Shown here in pieces: positions 7,920 through 14,528 of a stretch of DNA of 31,125 nucleotides. Source of the DNA: Actinomycetes bacterium (GTDB lineage: Bacteria; Actinomycetota; Actinomycetes; Propionibacteriales; Nocardioidaceae); NCBI GenBank assembly GCA_023417775.1, contig JAEZEJ010000073.1:1-31125 (forward strand). The letters are read 5' to 3'. The stretch's first letter is position 1, and each line of letters begins with the position of its first letter. The translations under genes and the position numbers were made by a program. The notes beneath the pieces were generated by a model that was not told the origin of the DNA, made no database searches, and was given only the letters and a program-made list of their open reading frames with translations.

Positions 7920-8501
7920 CTACCCCTGCACTGCGAAGGCCGGACGGAGGGTCGCCTGGATGAAGCGGGCGGCATCATCGGGGGTGAGCCGTCCGGCGCT
8001 GATCTCGTCAGCGGCGCCGTGCAGGACGACGTGGGTGGTGGTCAGCAGCCAGCTCACGGGCAAGTCCGTGCGGAAGACGCCTTCGCGCCGACCGCGTTCG
8101 AGCAGGTCGCGCATGCGCGCCTCGGCGGCCTCGTGGAGTTCACGGATCCGGGCGGCCGGAAGCTCCTTCTGCGCCGCGAGCAGCAGAGCGCGCGCATCAT
8201 TCAGCAGCGTCCAGCTCGACGCGATGAGGCGGCTGAACGCCTCCCCCGCATCGCCGTCGAGCGGCACCTCGCGCAGCACGTCCTCACCGCGCTCCAGGCT
8301 CTCCACCAGAGCAGCCTCGATGAGTTCGGCGCGAGTGGCGAAGTGCCCGTAGAGGGTCATGCGCCCCACCCCCGCCTGGGTGGCGATGTCGGCGATCGAC
8401 GCATCGGGGTCTCTGCTCAGCGCCACCGGGGTGGCGGTGAGGATCTTCGCCCGATTCCGCTGGGCGTCTGCCCGCCGGGGCCGCGTCTGACCGGTCGCCA
8501 T
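7920..8501 (-). CDS. TetR-family transcriptional regulator
   Basis: 193-residue regulator. The N-terminal helix-turn-helix (about residues 15-60) contains the family pattern SIADIATQAGVGRMTLYGHFATRAELIEAAL. The C-terminal ligand domain is variable and ends LTPDDAARFIQATLRPAFAVQG. It is divergent from a DHA2-type MFS exporter, with an inverted and direct repeat region between them. This is the classical layout of a drug-efflux pump repressed by its neighbour and released by ligand. The start at 8501 (MATGQTRPRR) has GAGG at a suitable distance; an ATG four codons upstream is less likely. Confidence 0.9.
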   Translation of the reverse strand: MATGQTRPRRADAQRNRAKILTATPVALSRDPDASIADIATQAGVGRMTLYGHFATRAELIEAALVESLERGEDVLREVPLDGDAGEAFSRLIASSWTLLNDARALLLAAQKELPAARIRELHEAAEARMRDLLERGRREGVFRTDLPVSWLLTTTHVVLHGAADEISAGRLTPDDAARFIQATLRPAFAVQG

Positions 8502-8587
8502 GATCCACCTCACAACTCGTACGGGAATGCTTGAGTTATTCTACCGGTTAGAAACTCGTACACACTTGATTGACTTAGGAGAGCATC
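8502..8587. promoter_or_regulatory. Divergent promoter/operator region for tetR and the MFS exporter
   Basis: This 86-bp region is AT-richer than its surroundings. It holds a direct repeat AACTCGTAC (8514-8522 and 8553-8561). It also holds nested inverted repeats centred near 8545: GAGTT (8533-8537) with AACTC (8553-8557), and TCTA (8540-8543) with TAGA (8549-8552) around CCGG. Such dyads are typical TetR operators. AGGAG (8577-8581) is the ribosome-binding site of the exporter. The exact operator half-sites are inference. Confidence 0.6.
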
Positions 8588-9979
8588 ATGACCACCCCGT
8601 CATCACCCGTGAGCGCAGTAACGGCTCACCCCCGGCGCTGGCTGGCACTGGCGCTGCTGGGCACGGCCCAGTTCATGCTGATCCTCGACGTGACCGTCGT
8701 GGCCATCGCCCTACCGCAGATGGAGGCCGACCTCGCGTTATCGCGTGAGGCGCTGACCTGGGTCGTCGCGGCCTACACGGTCGCCTTCGGCGGGCTGATG
8801 CTGCTCGGAGGCCGCAGCGCCGACCTGTTCGGCGCGAAGCCGATCGTCTACGCCGGCCTGTCGACCTTCATCGCGGGCTCCTTGGCCGCCGGGCTGGCCG
8901 ATGACGGCACGGTCCTGCTCGGCGGCCGCATCGCCCAGGGCATCGGAGCGGCGATGCTCTCCCCCGCAGCGCTCTCGGTCGTGGTGCGGCTGTTCGAGGG
9001 CGACGAGCGCAACCGTGCCCTGGGCATCTGGTCCGCGCTCGGAGGCGGCGGCGCCTCGGCCGGCGTGCTGCTCGGCGGGCTCATCTCCGCCGGACCGGGC
9101 TGGCCTTGGGTCTTCTTCATCAACGTTCCTGTCGGCGCGATCGTTCTACTCGGCCTGCTGCGCACACTCCCGCCGCTGCCGCCCCAGGCCACCCCCCGCG
9201 CCCGCCTGGATGTGCTCGGCGCCGTCCTGGTGACCGGCGCGACGGGCCTGGCGATCTATGCGCTGACCATCGCCGGCGAACACGGCTGGACCGCTCCCCG
9301 GACCCTCGCCATCGCGGCAGTCGCGATCATGCTCTATCTGTCGTTCGGCTGGTGGCAGAAGACCACGCGTTCCCCGTTGATGGATCTCTCCCTCCTGGGC
9401 CGGCGCCCGGTCTTCTCCGGCGTCTTCGTGCTGGGGATCGCCACGGCACTGATGGTCGCGGTCTTCTTCCTCGGCACCTTCTACTTCCAGCAGTTCGCCG
9501 GACACGGGCCTCTCGCCACGGGACTGCTGTTCCTCCCCATCGCCCTGGCCACCATGGCCGGAGCGCAACTCGCCGGCCGCCTCGTCGGCGCGCTCGGCGC
9601 ACGTCTCCTGGGCGTCCTCGGCATGATCGTCGGCGCCGCCGGACTCCTCGTACCGGCGCTGTGGTCCACCACGGCGAGCGCCACCGCCGGGATCAGCTTC
9701 GGTGCGCTCGGCATCGGGATGCTGTTCGTCGTCGCATCCGTCACCGCACTGGGGCAGGTCGCTCCCGAGGAGGCAGGCATCGCCTCGGGTCTGTTGAGCA
9801 CCTTCCACGAGATCGGCGCCTCCGTCGGCGTGGCCACCGTCTCGAGCATCGCCGTGGTCAGCCTCGCCGACGGTGGCGACACCGGCTTCCGGGAGGCATT
9901 CCTCGTCGTCTCCATCGGCGCGATCATCGCCGCCGTCGTCGCCCTCATCGCCATTCCCGGTCGCCCCCGGCAGGCGTGA
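8588..9979 (+). CDS. DHA2-family MFS drug exporter (14 TM)
   Basis: 463-residue integral membrane protein of the 14-helix drug:H+ antiporter branch (EmrB/QacA type). Helix 1 carries the motif LDVTVVAIALPQM and loop 2-3 carries GGRSADLFGAKP, both hallmarks of the family. The stretch WRT/GWPWVFFINVPVGAIV is the usual motif after helix 5. It should export cationic or hydrophobic compounds using the proton gradient; the compound is unknown. It is divergent from a TetR gene, which probably represses it. The start is fixed by AGGAG 7 nt upstream of the ATG. A strong hairpin follows the stop. Confidence 0.92.
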   Translation: MTTPSSPVSAVTAHPRRWLALALLGTAQFMLILDVTVVAIALPQMEADLALSREALTWVVAAYTVAFGGLMLLGGRSADLFGAKPIVYAGLSTFIAGSLAAGLADDGTVLLGGRIAQGIGAAMLSPAALSVVVRLFEGDERNRALGIWSALGGGGASAGVLLGGLISAGPGWPWVFFINVPVGAIVLLGLLRTLPPLPPQATPRARLDVLGAVLVTGATGLAIYALTIAGEHGWTAPRTLAIAAVAIMLYLSFGWWQKTTRSPLMDLSLLGRRPVFSGVFVLGIATALMVAVFFLGTFYFQQFAGHGPLATGLLFLPIALATMAGAQLAGRLVGALGARLLGVLGMIVGAAGLLVPALWSTTASATAGISFGALGIGMLFVVASVTALGQVAPEEAGIASGLLSTFHEIGASVGVATVSSIAVVSLADGGDTGFREAFLVVSIGAIIAAVVALIAIPGRPRQA

Positions 9980-9990
9980 AGGCGCCGTCC

Positions 9991-10027
9991 GGCCCACCGT
10001 GGGCGTGGATCCCGTCCACGGTGGGCC
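9991..10027 (+). terminator. Terminator-like hairpin after the MFS exporter
   Basis: A perfect 12-bp stem GGCCCACCGTGG (9991-10002) and CCACGGTGGGCC (10016-10027) with a 13-nt loop, starting 11 bp after the stop codon. There is no U tract, as is usual for actinobacterial terminators. Confidence 0.65.
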
Positions 10028-10112
10028 GCCATCTCGGCCGCTCCGGATTTCGTCGTCGGTCAGCCCCGGACCACTTGACGACGCCTCCCGCGGGCGATTC
10101 AATCGAGATTGA

Positions 10113-10128
10113 CTAAGCGCTTGCTTAG
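10113..10128. promoter_or_regulatory. Operator-like palindrome upstream of the SDR gene
   Basis: CTAAGC (10113-10118) and GCTTAG (10123-10128) form a perfect 6-bp dyad around GCTT, 26 bp before the ATG of the SDR gene. Palindromes of this size and base composition are typical binding sites of TetR-type regulators of lipid-related genes in actinobacteria. No cognate regulator is identified here. Confidence 0.5.
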
Positions 10129-10154
10129 ATTCCGCCACCGACAAGGACCCCTCG

Positions 10155-10892
10155 ATGAGCAATCTCAGCTTCGACTTCACCGGCCGCACGGCCATCGTCA
10201 CCGGCGCCGCCCGCGGCATCGGACTGGAGCTCTCACGTCACCTCCGCTCGGCCGGTGCCGATGTCTACATCGTCGATCTCGATGCGGACGCGCTGTCCGA
10301 GGCCGCCGGTGAGATCGGCGCCGTACCGGTCGCCGCCGATGTCGCCGACACCGAACAGGTCGAGGCCGCCGTCCAGCAGGCGATCGGCGAGACCGGGCGC
10401 CTGGACATCGTCGTCAACAATGCCGGCATCCTGCGCGATCGCGTCGTCTGGAAGCTCACGGACGAGGACTGGGACCAGGTGCTATCCACCCATCTCGGCG
10501 GAACCTTCCGGTTCACGCGCGCCGCGGTGCCGCAGTTCCGCGAGCAGCAGTACGGACGCATCGTCAACGTCACGTCCTATACCGGCCTGCGCGGCAACAC
10601 CGGCCAGTCGAACTACTCGGCCGCCAAGAGCGGCATCATCGGCTTCACCAAGACGACCGCCAAGGAACTGGCGCGCTTCGGCATCACGGTCAACGCCATC
10701 TCCCCCAATGCCGAGACCCGCATGATCGCATCGATCCCCGACGACAAGAAGGCCGAACTCGCCGCGACCATCCCGATGGGGCGTTTCGGTGCGCCGAGCG
10801 AGATGGCGGCCGCCGTCTCCTTCCTCGCCTCGGAGGAGGCCGGCTACATCACCGGCACCGTCCTGCCTGTGGACGGCGGCATCGCCATCTGA
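10155..10892 (+). CDS. SDR-family oxidoreductase (FabG-like)
   Basis: 245-residue classical short-chain dehydrogenase/reductase, cytosolic. It has the cofactor motif TGAARGIG (residues 16-23), NNAG at 88-91, and the catalytic set Ser141, Tyr154 and Lys158 (NYSAAK). The C-terminal segment ITGTVLPVDGGIAI is typical of 3-oxoacyl-ACP reductase relatives. It probably reduces a 3-keto or oxidises a 3-hydroxy group on an acyl chain or similar substrate; the true substrate cannot be read. Arg at position 20 and Asp at 41 leave cofactor choice open. It is a single-gene unit with its own operator-like palindrome, and it is convergent with fprB. Confidence 0.9.
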   Translation: MSNLSFDFTGRTAIVTGAARGIGLELSRHLRSAGADVYIVDLDADALSEAAGEIGAVPVAADVADTEQVEAAVQQAIGETGRLDIVVNNAGILRDRVVWKLTDEDWDQVLSTHLGGTFRFTRAAVPQFREQQYGRIVNVTSYTGLRGNTGQSNYSAAKSGIIGFTKTTAKELARFGITVNAISPNAETRMIASIPDDKKAELAATIPMGRFGAPSEMAAAVSFLASEEAGYITGTVLPVDGGIAI

Positions 10893-10911
10893 GCCGCGAG
10901 CGCGCGCGACC

Positions 10912-10926
10912 GGCGTGCCGCACGCC
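10912..10926. terminator. Short shared hairpin between convergent SDR and fprB genes
   Basis: GGCGTG (10912-10917) and CACGCC (10921-10926) form a 6-bp stem with a 3-nt loop, ending exactly at the fprB stop codon. It could serve transcripts from both directions. Confidence 0.45.
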
Positions 10927-12549
10927 TCAGCGGCGAACGGCCTCGAGCATCTGCTGCGCCGAGGTGAACTTGACCCGCGGACGCCCCGTGGGCAGGCCCC
11001 GGTCGCGCTCGGCGCTCTCGATCGCGAACATCCGCCGGCGGCTCACCAGGCCGGGGACGCGGCGCCGCAGCAGACGACCGAAGGAGCGTCGCGAGCCTCC
11101 GGGCATCCGCAGGCCGCCGTCGGCGGCATCCTGGAGCAGGGTCGCCACGGTCTCCTGTGCACAGGTGCGGTTCGTGCCGATACCGCCGGTCGCTCCGCGC
11201 TTGATCCATCCGGTCACATAGGCCCCGGGGATCGTGTCCCCGGTCGCCGGATCGATGACCCGGCCGTCGACATTGGGCACGGTCGCGGTCACGTCGTCGA
11301 AGGGCAGGCCGGTGACGGGTCGGCCCCGATGGCCAGTGGACCGCACCACCGTGCCGGCAGGCACCTTGACGGCCTCATCAGGTCGGCCCGTCGGAGCGAT
11401 CTGCACCGCCTCGACCGTCTCGGCTCCCTCGATCGAGGCCACCTGCGCGCCGAAGGCGAAGACCAGGCGCTTGCCGGTCGGCGGCGCCTCGGTGAGATCC
11501 ACCTCGGCTCGCGGCAGAGCGGCCAGCAGCGCCGCCTTGGACCCGGGCTCGGCCGCATCCAGGGCGGCATCGGTGGCCTCATCGCGCGCCACCACCACGT
11601 CGATGCCCTCGGGCATCATCAGCAGCTCCGGTCGCGTGAAGGCCGCGACATCGGGACCGCGGCGACCCAGGAGGACGACCTCGCGGATCCTCGACCGCTC
11701 GACCTCGTCGATCGCATGGTCGGCCATGTCCGTGCGCCGCAGGGTCGCGGGCTGGGAGAGCACGATGCGGGCGATGTCCAGCGCCACATTGCCGTTGCCG
11801 ACGACGATCATCCGCTCGCCGCCGAGGCGGATCGACTCGCCGGGCACATCGATCGCGCCGTTGTACCAGCCGACAACGTCCGGCGCGCCGAAGACACCCG
11901 AGAGGTCCTCGCCGGGGACGCCGAGGGCGCGGTCCAAGCGGGCGCCGACGCCGTAGATGACGGCATCGTGGTACTGCAGCAGCTCCTCGTGCGTGACATC
12001 GACGCCGGCCTCGACGTTCATGTACATCGAGGTGCGCGGGTGCCGATAGGCCCAGTCGAAGAGATTCGCGAAGGCCTTGGTCTCGGCGTGGTCCGGGGCG
12101 ACTCCCCCACGCACCAGACCACCGGGGACCGGCGACTTGTCGAGCATCGTCACCCGCGCATCGGTCGAGAGCAGCAGATGCCGCGCCGCATAGGAGGCGG
12201 CCGGCCCGGTGCCCACGATCGCGACGCGCAGCGGACGGCCGACGGTCGCCCCCATCTCCTCCCAGGTATGGGTGGCGGGCCCGACCCGCGTGGGACGCTC
12301 GGCGTAGAACTCGGCATTGAGCTGGGCGAAGACCTCCTCGCCGCCCCGCAACACGTCGACGGGCTTGATCGCCGAGACCGGGCAGGCATCCGCGCAGGCC
12401 CCGCAGTCGATGCAGACCTTCGGGTCGACATAGAGGATGTCGGTCGTGCCGAAGTCCGGCTCGTCGGGCGTGGGATGGATGCAGTCGACCGGGCACACCG
12501 ACACACACGAGGCGTCGTTGCAGCAGCTCTGGGTGATCGCGTAGGCCAT
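10927..12549 (-). CDS. fprB: Ferredoxin / ferredoxin-NADP+ reductase fusion
   Basis: 540-residue FprB-type protein. The N-terminal ferredoxin domain (about residues 1-75) has two iron-sulfur motifs: Cys9/10, Cys15, Cys19-Pro, Cys23, then CIDCGACADACPV. The rest is an adrenodoxin-reductase-like flavoprotein, with FAD motif VAIVGTGPAASYAARHLL (about residue 105) and an NADP site near MIVVGNGNVALDIARIVL. It moves electrons from NADPH through FAD to its own clusters or to partner proteins. M. tuberculosis FprB has the same architecture and also sits beside an AurF-like gene. Here it lies 15 bp after a diiron oxygenase gene, so it is probably that enzyme's reductant source. Confidence 0.93.
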   Translation of the reverse strand: MAYAITQSCCNDASCVSVCPVDCIHPTPDEPDFGTTDILYVDPKVCIDCGACADACPVSAIKPVDVLRGGEEVFAQLNAEFYAERPTRVGPATHTWEEMGATVGRPLRVAIVGTGPAASYAARHLLLSTDARVTMLDKSPVPGGLVRGGVAPDHAETKAFANLFDWAYRHPRTSMYMNVEAGVDVTHEELLQYHDAVIYGVGARLDRALGVPGEDLSGVFGAPDVVGWYNGAIDVPGESIRLGGERMIVVGNGNVALDIARIVLSQPATLRRTDMADHAIDEVERSRIREVVLLGRRGPDVAAFTRPELLMMPEGIDVVVARDEATDAALDAAEPGSKAALLAALPRAEVDLTEAPPTGKRLVFAFGAQVASIEGAETVEAVQIAPTGRPDEAVKVPAGTVVRSTGHRGRPVTGLPFDDVTATVPNVDGRVIDPATGDTIPGAYVTGWIKRGATGGIGTNRTCAQETVATLLQDAADGGLRMPGGSRRSFGRLLRRRVPGLVSRRRMFAIESAERDRGLPTGRPRVKFTSAQQMLEAVRR

Positions 12550-12564
12550 GGGGGACTTTCCGGT

Positions 12565-13470
12565 TCAGAGCATGTGGACGCTGCGGTACATCCGCATCGC
12601 CGCCGGGGTCAGCAGGCCGGCCTCGGACAGGAAGTCCATGAGGTGCACGCAGCTCATCCGCATGAGGTTGTGATGGTGGGTGTTGGCCTTCGCCTCGGCG
12701 ATCGCCCGCTCACGCGGCAGCCCGACATTGGCGTACACGTCCTTGCTCACCATCTCGCGGACGATGAACGTGGCCGCTCCGGCGATGACATAGGCGCTCA
12801 TGCGACGACGGCGCGGGGAGACGCCCTTGAGGTAGTCGACGATCTCCATCCGCGCGAACTTCATGTGACGGGCTTCCTCGACCACGTGGATCTTGCTGGT
12901 GGTGCGGACCTCGTCGAGGACATTCTCGCCGCGCAGCCAGTCGCGCTGCATGACATCGAGGATCTCCTCGGCCACCAGGATGCAGCCATAGGAGATCTCG
13001 CCGTTCGCGATGTTCTTGAGCAGACGAGCCAGCTCGTGGACGTAGCGCTGCGGACGGTAGTCCGAGGCACCCAGCTTGGCGCAGGTCTTGGAGAACATCA
13101 GCGAGTGGCGGCACTCGTCGGCGATCTCGGTCAGCGCCCAGCGGAACTCCGAGCCGCCATAGGGGGCCGAGTACTGGCTGCGCAGGATCAGGTGCTGCAG
13201 GAGCGTCTCGAACCAGATGCCCGTGCTCATGACGGACGCGACCTCGTGGCGGGTCAGCGCGATGCGCTGCTCCTCGCTCATCTCCTCCCACAGCCGCGTG
13301 CCGTAGAGGGTCGACCACTCGGGATTGAGCCCGTACTTGGTGGGGTCGAGCGGGGCCTCCCAGTCGATCTCGTCATCGGGCTGATAGGACAGCTGCTCGG
13401 ACGACTCGAGCAGACGCTCCAGCTCGGCGTCGTTGAGCGTGGCGCGGAAACTCTCAGGAGCGATGGTCAT
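12565..13470 (-). CDS. AurF-like diiron oxygenase, paralogue 1
   Basis: 301-residue ferritin-like protein of the AurF (p-aminobenzoate N-oxygenase) family. Conserved metal-ligand motifs are EIADECRHSLMF, LVAEEILDVMQRD and HVVEEARHMKFAR, giving the Glu and Glu-x-x-His pattern of a nonheme diiron centre. AurF itself oxidises an aryl amine to a nitro group; the substrate here is unknown. It is followed after 15 bp by fprB, probably in one operon, and preceded by a close paralogue. The start at 13470 (MTIAPESF) matches the paralogue and has GGGAGG upstream. Two tracts of about 130 nt are nearly identical to the paralogue at the DNA level. Confidence 0.88.
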   Translation of the reverse strand: MTIAPESFRATLNDAELERLLESSEQLSYQPDDEIDWEAPLDPTKYGLNPEWSTLYGTRLWEEMSEEQRIALTRHEVASVMSTGIWFETLLQHLILRSQYSAPYGGSEFRWALTEIADECRHSLMFSKTCAKLGASDYRPQRYVHELARLLKNIANGEISYGCILVAEEILDVMQRDWLRGENVLDEVRTTSKIHVVEEARHMKFARMEIVDYLKGVSPRRRRMSAYVIAGAATFIVREMVSKDVYANVGLPRERAIAEAKANTHHHNLMRMSCVHLMDFLSEAGLLTPAAMRMYRSVHML

Positions 13471-13490
13471 GGTGTGCCTCCCTCGCAGCA

Positions 13491-13514
13491 ATATGACACC
13501 GACAATGTAACATC
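13491..13514 (-). promoter_or_regulatory. Conserved promoter/operator block before diiron paralogue 1
   Basis: 24-nt block matching 22 of 24 positions with 14475-14498 before the other diiron gene. On the minus strand it begins GATGTTACATTG and ends GTGTCATAT, and contains a dyad of the form ATG-N2-AC...GT-N2-CAT. A second shared block, GTGACGGC, lies 10 nt upstream in both copies. The rest of the spacer differs, so the block is probably held by function, likely as a regulator site. Confidence 0.55.
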
Positions 13515-13548
13515 TTCAGTGGTCGCCGTCACGTGTCGGCGATCACCC

Positions 13549-14457
13549 TCAGAGCATGTGGACGCTGCGGTAGAGCCTCATCGCGTAGGGGGTCAGCAGG
13601 CCGGCCTCGGACAGGAAGTCCATGAGGTGCACGCAGCTCATCCGCATGAGGTTCTGGTGGTGCAGATTGGCCTTCGCCTCGCGCACCGCGCGCTTCGCGT
13701 CGAGGCCGACATCGCCGTAGACCTTCTCGCTCACCATCGACTCGACGACGAACTTCGCCCCGGCGGCGATGACCGCCGCGCTGGTCTTGCGGCGCATCGG
13801 GCTCGCACCGGCGAGGTGCTCGCGGATCTCGTGACGCGCGAACTTCATGTGACGGGCTTCCTCGACCACGTGGATCTTGCTGGTGGTGCGGACCTCGTCG
13901 AGGACATTCTCGCCGCGCATCCAGTCGCGCTGCATGACATCGAGGATCTCCTCGGCGACCAGGATCGCGCCGTAGGCGACCTCGCCGCCGGCGACGGTCT
14001 TGAGACCGCGCGCGAGCTCCTGGACGTAGCGCTTGGGCTTATAGTGCGGGACGCCCATCTTGGTGCAGGTCTTGGCGAACATCAGCGAATGACGGCACTC
14101 GTCGGCGATCTCGGTCAGCGCGAACTGGAACTCCGAGCCCGCGTAGACGCCGCAGTACTGGTCGCGCAGGATCATCTGCTGCAAGATCATCTCGAACCAG
14201 ATGCCCGTGCTCATGATCGAGCCGACCTCGTGGCGGGTCAGCGCGATGCGCTGCTCCTCGCTCATCTCCTCCCACAGCCGCGTGCCGTAGAGGGTCGACC
14301 ACTCGGGATTGAGCCCGTACTTGGCGGGGTCGAGCGGCGCCTCCCAGTCGACCTCTTGATCAGGGTCGTACGACAGCTTCGCCGAGGACTCGAGCAGCCG
14401 CTCGAGGGTGCCGTCGGGATCGATCTGCTGGCGGAAATCCACTGCCGTTGCGGTCAT
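13549..14457 (-). CDS. AurF-like diiron oxygenase, paralogue 2
   Basis: 302-residue ferritin-like protein closely related to its downstream neighbour. It aligns without gaps from near the N-terminus to the shared C-terminal end YRSVHML and has one extra codon near the start. The diiron ligand motifs EIADECRHSLMF, LVAEEILDVMQRD and VVEEARHMKFAR are intact, so both copies look active. Family knowledge suggests oxidation of an amine or other small substrate with O2 and electrons from a reductase such as the nearby FprB. The order is paralogue 2, paralogue 1, fprB, all on one strand, with a separate promoter block before each diiron gene. Confidence 0.88.
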   Translation of the reverse strand: MTATAVDFRQQIDPDGTLERLLESSAKLSYDPDQEVDWEAPLDPAKYGLNPEWSTLYGTRLWEEMSEEQRIALTRHEVGSIMSTGIWFEMILQQMILRDQYCGVYAGSEFQFALTEIADECRHSLMFAKTCTKMGVPHYKPKRYVQELARGLKTVAGGEVAYGAILVAEEILDVMQRDWMRGENVLDEVRTTSKIHVVEEARHMKFARHEIREHLAGASPMRRKTSAAVIAAGAKFVVESMVSEKVYGDVGLDAKRAVREAKANLHHQNLMRMSCVHLMDFLSEAGLLTPYAMRLYRSVHML

Positions 14458-14474
14458 CGCGTATCATCCTCTCG

Positions 14475-14498
14475 ATATGACACTGTCAATGTAACATC
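14475..14498 (-). promoter_or_regulatory. Conserved promoter/operator block before diiron paralogue 2
   Basis: Counterpart of 13491-13514. In this copy the centre contains the perfect palindrome TGACACTGTCA (14478-14488), which is broken by one base in the other copy. On the minus strand, TTGACA within the block followed 17 nt later by TGATAC could be -35 and -10, but the latter ends only 3 nt before the ATG, so that reading is doubtful. Confidence 0.55.
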
Positions 14499-14528
14499 AA
14501 AAATGACAGCCGTCACCCGTGAGCGCCG

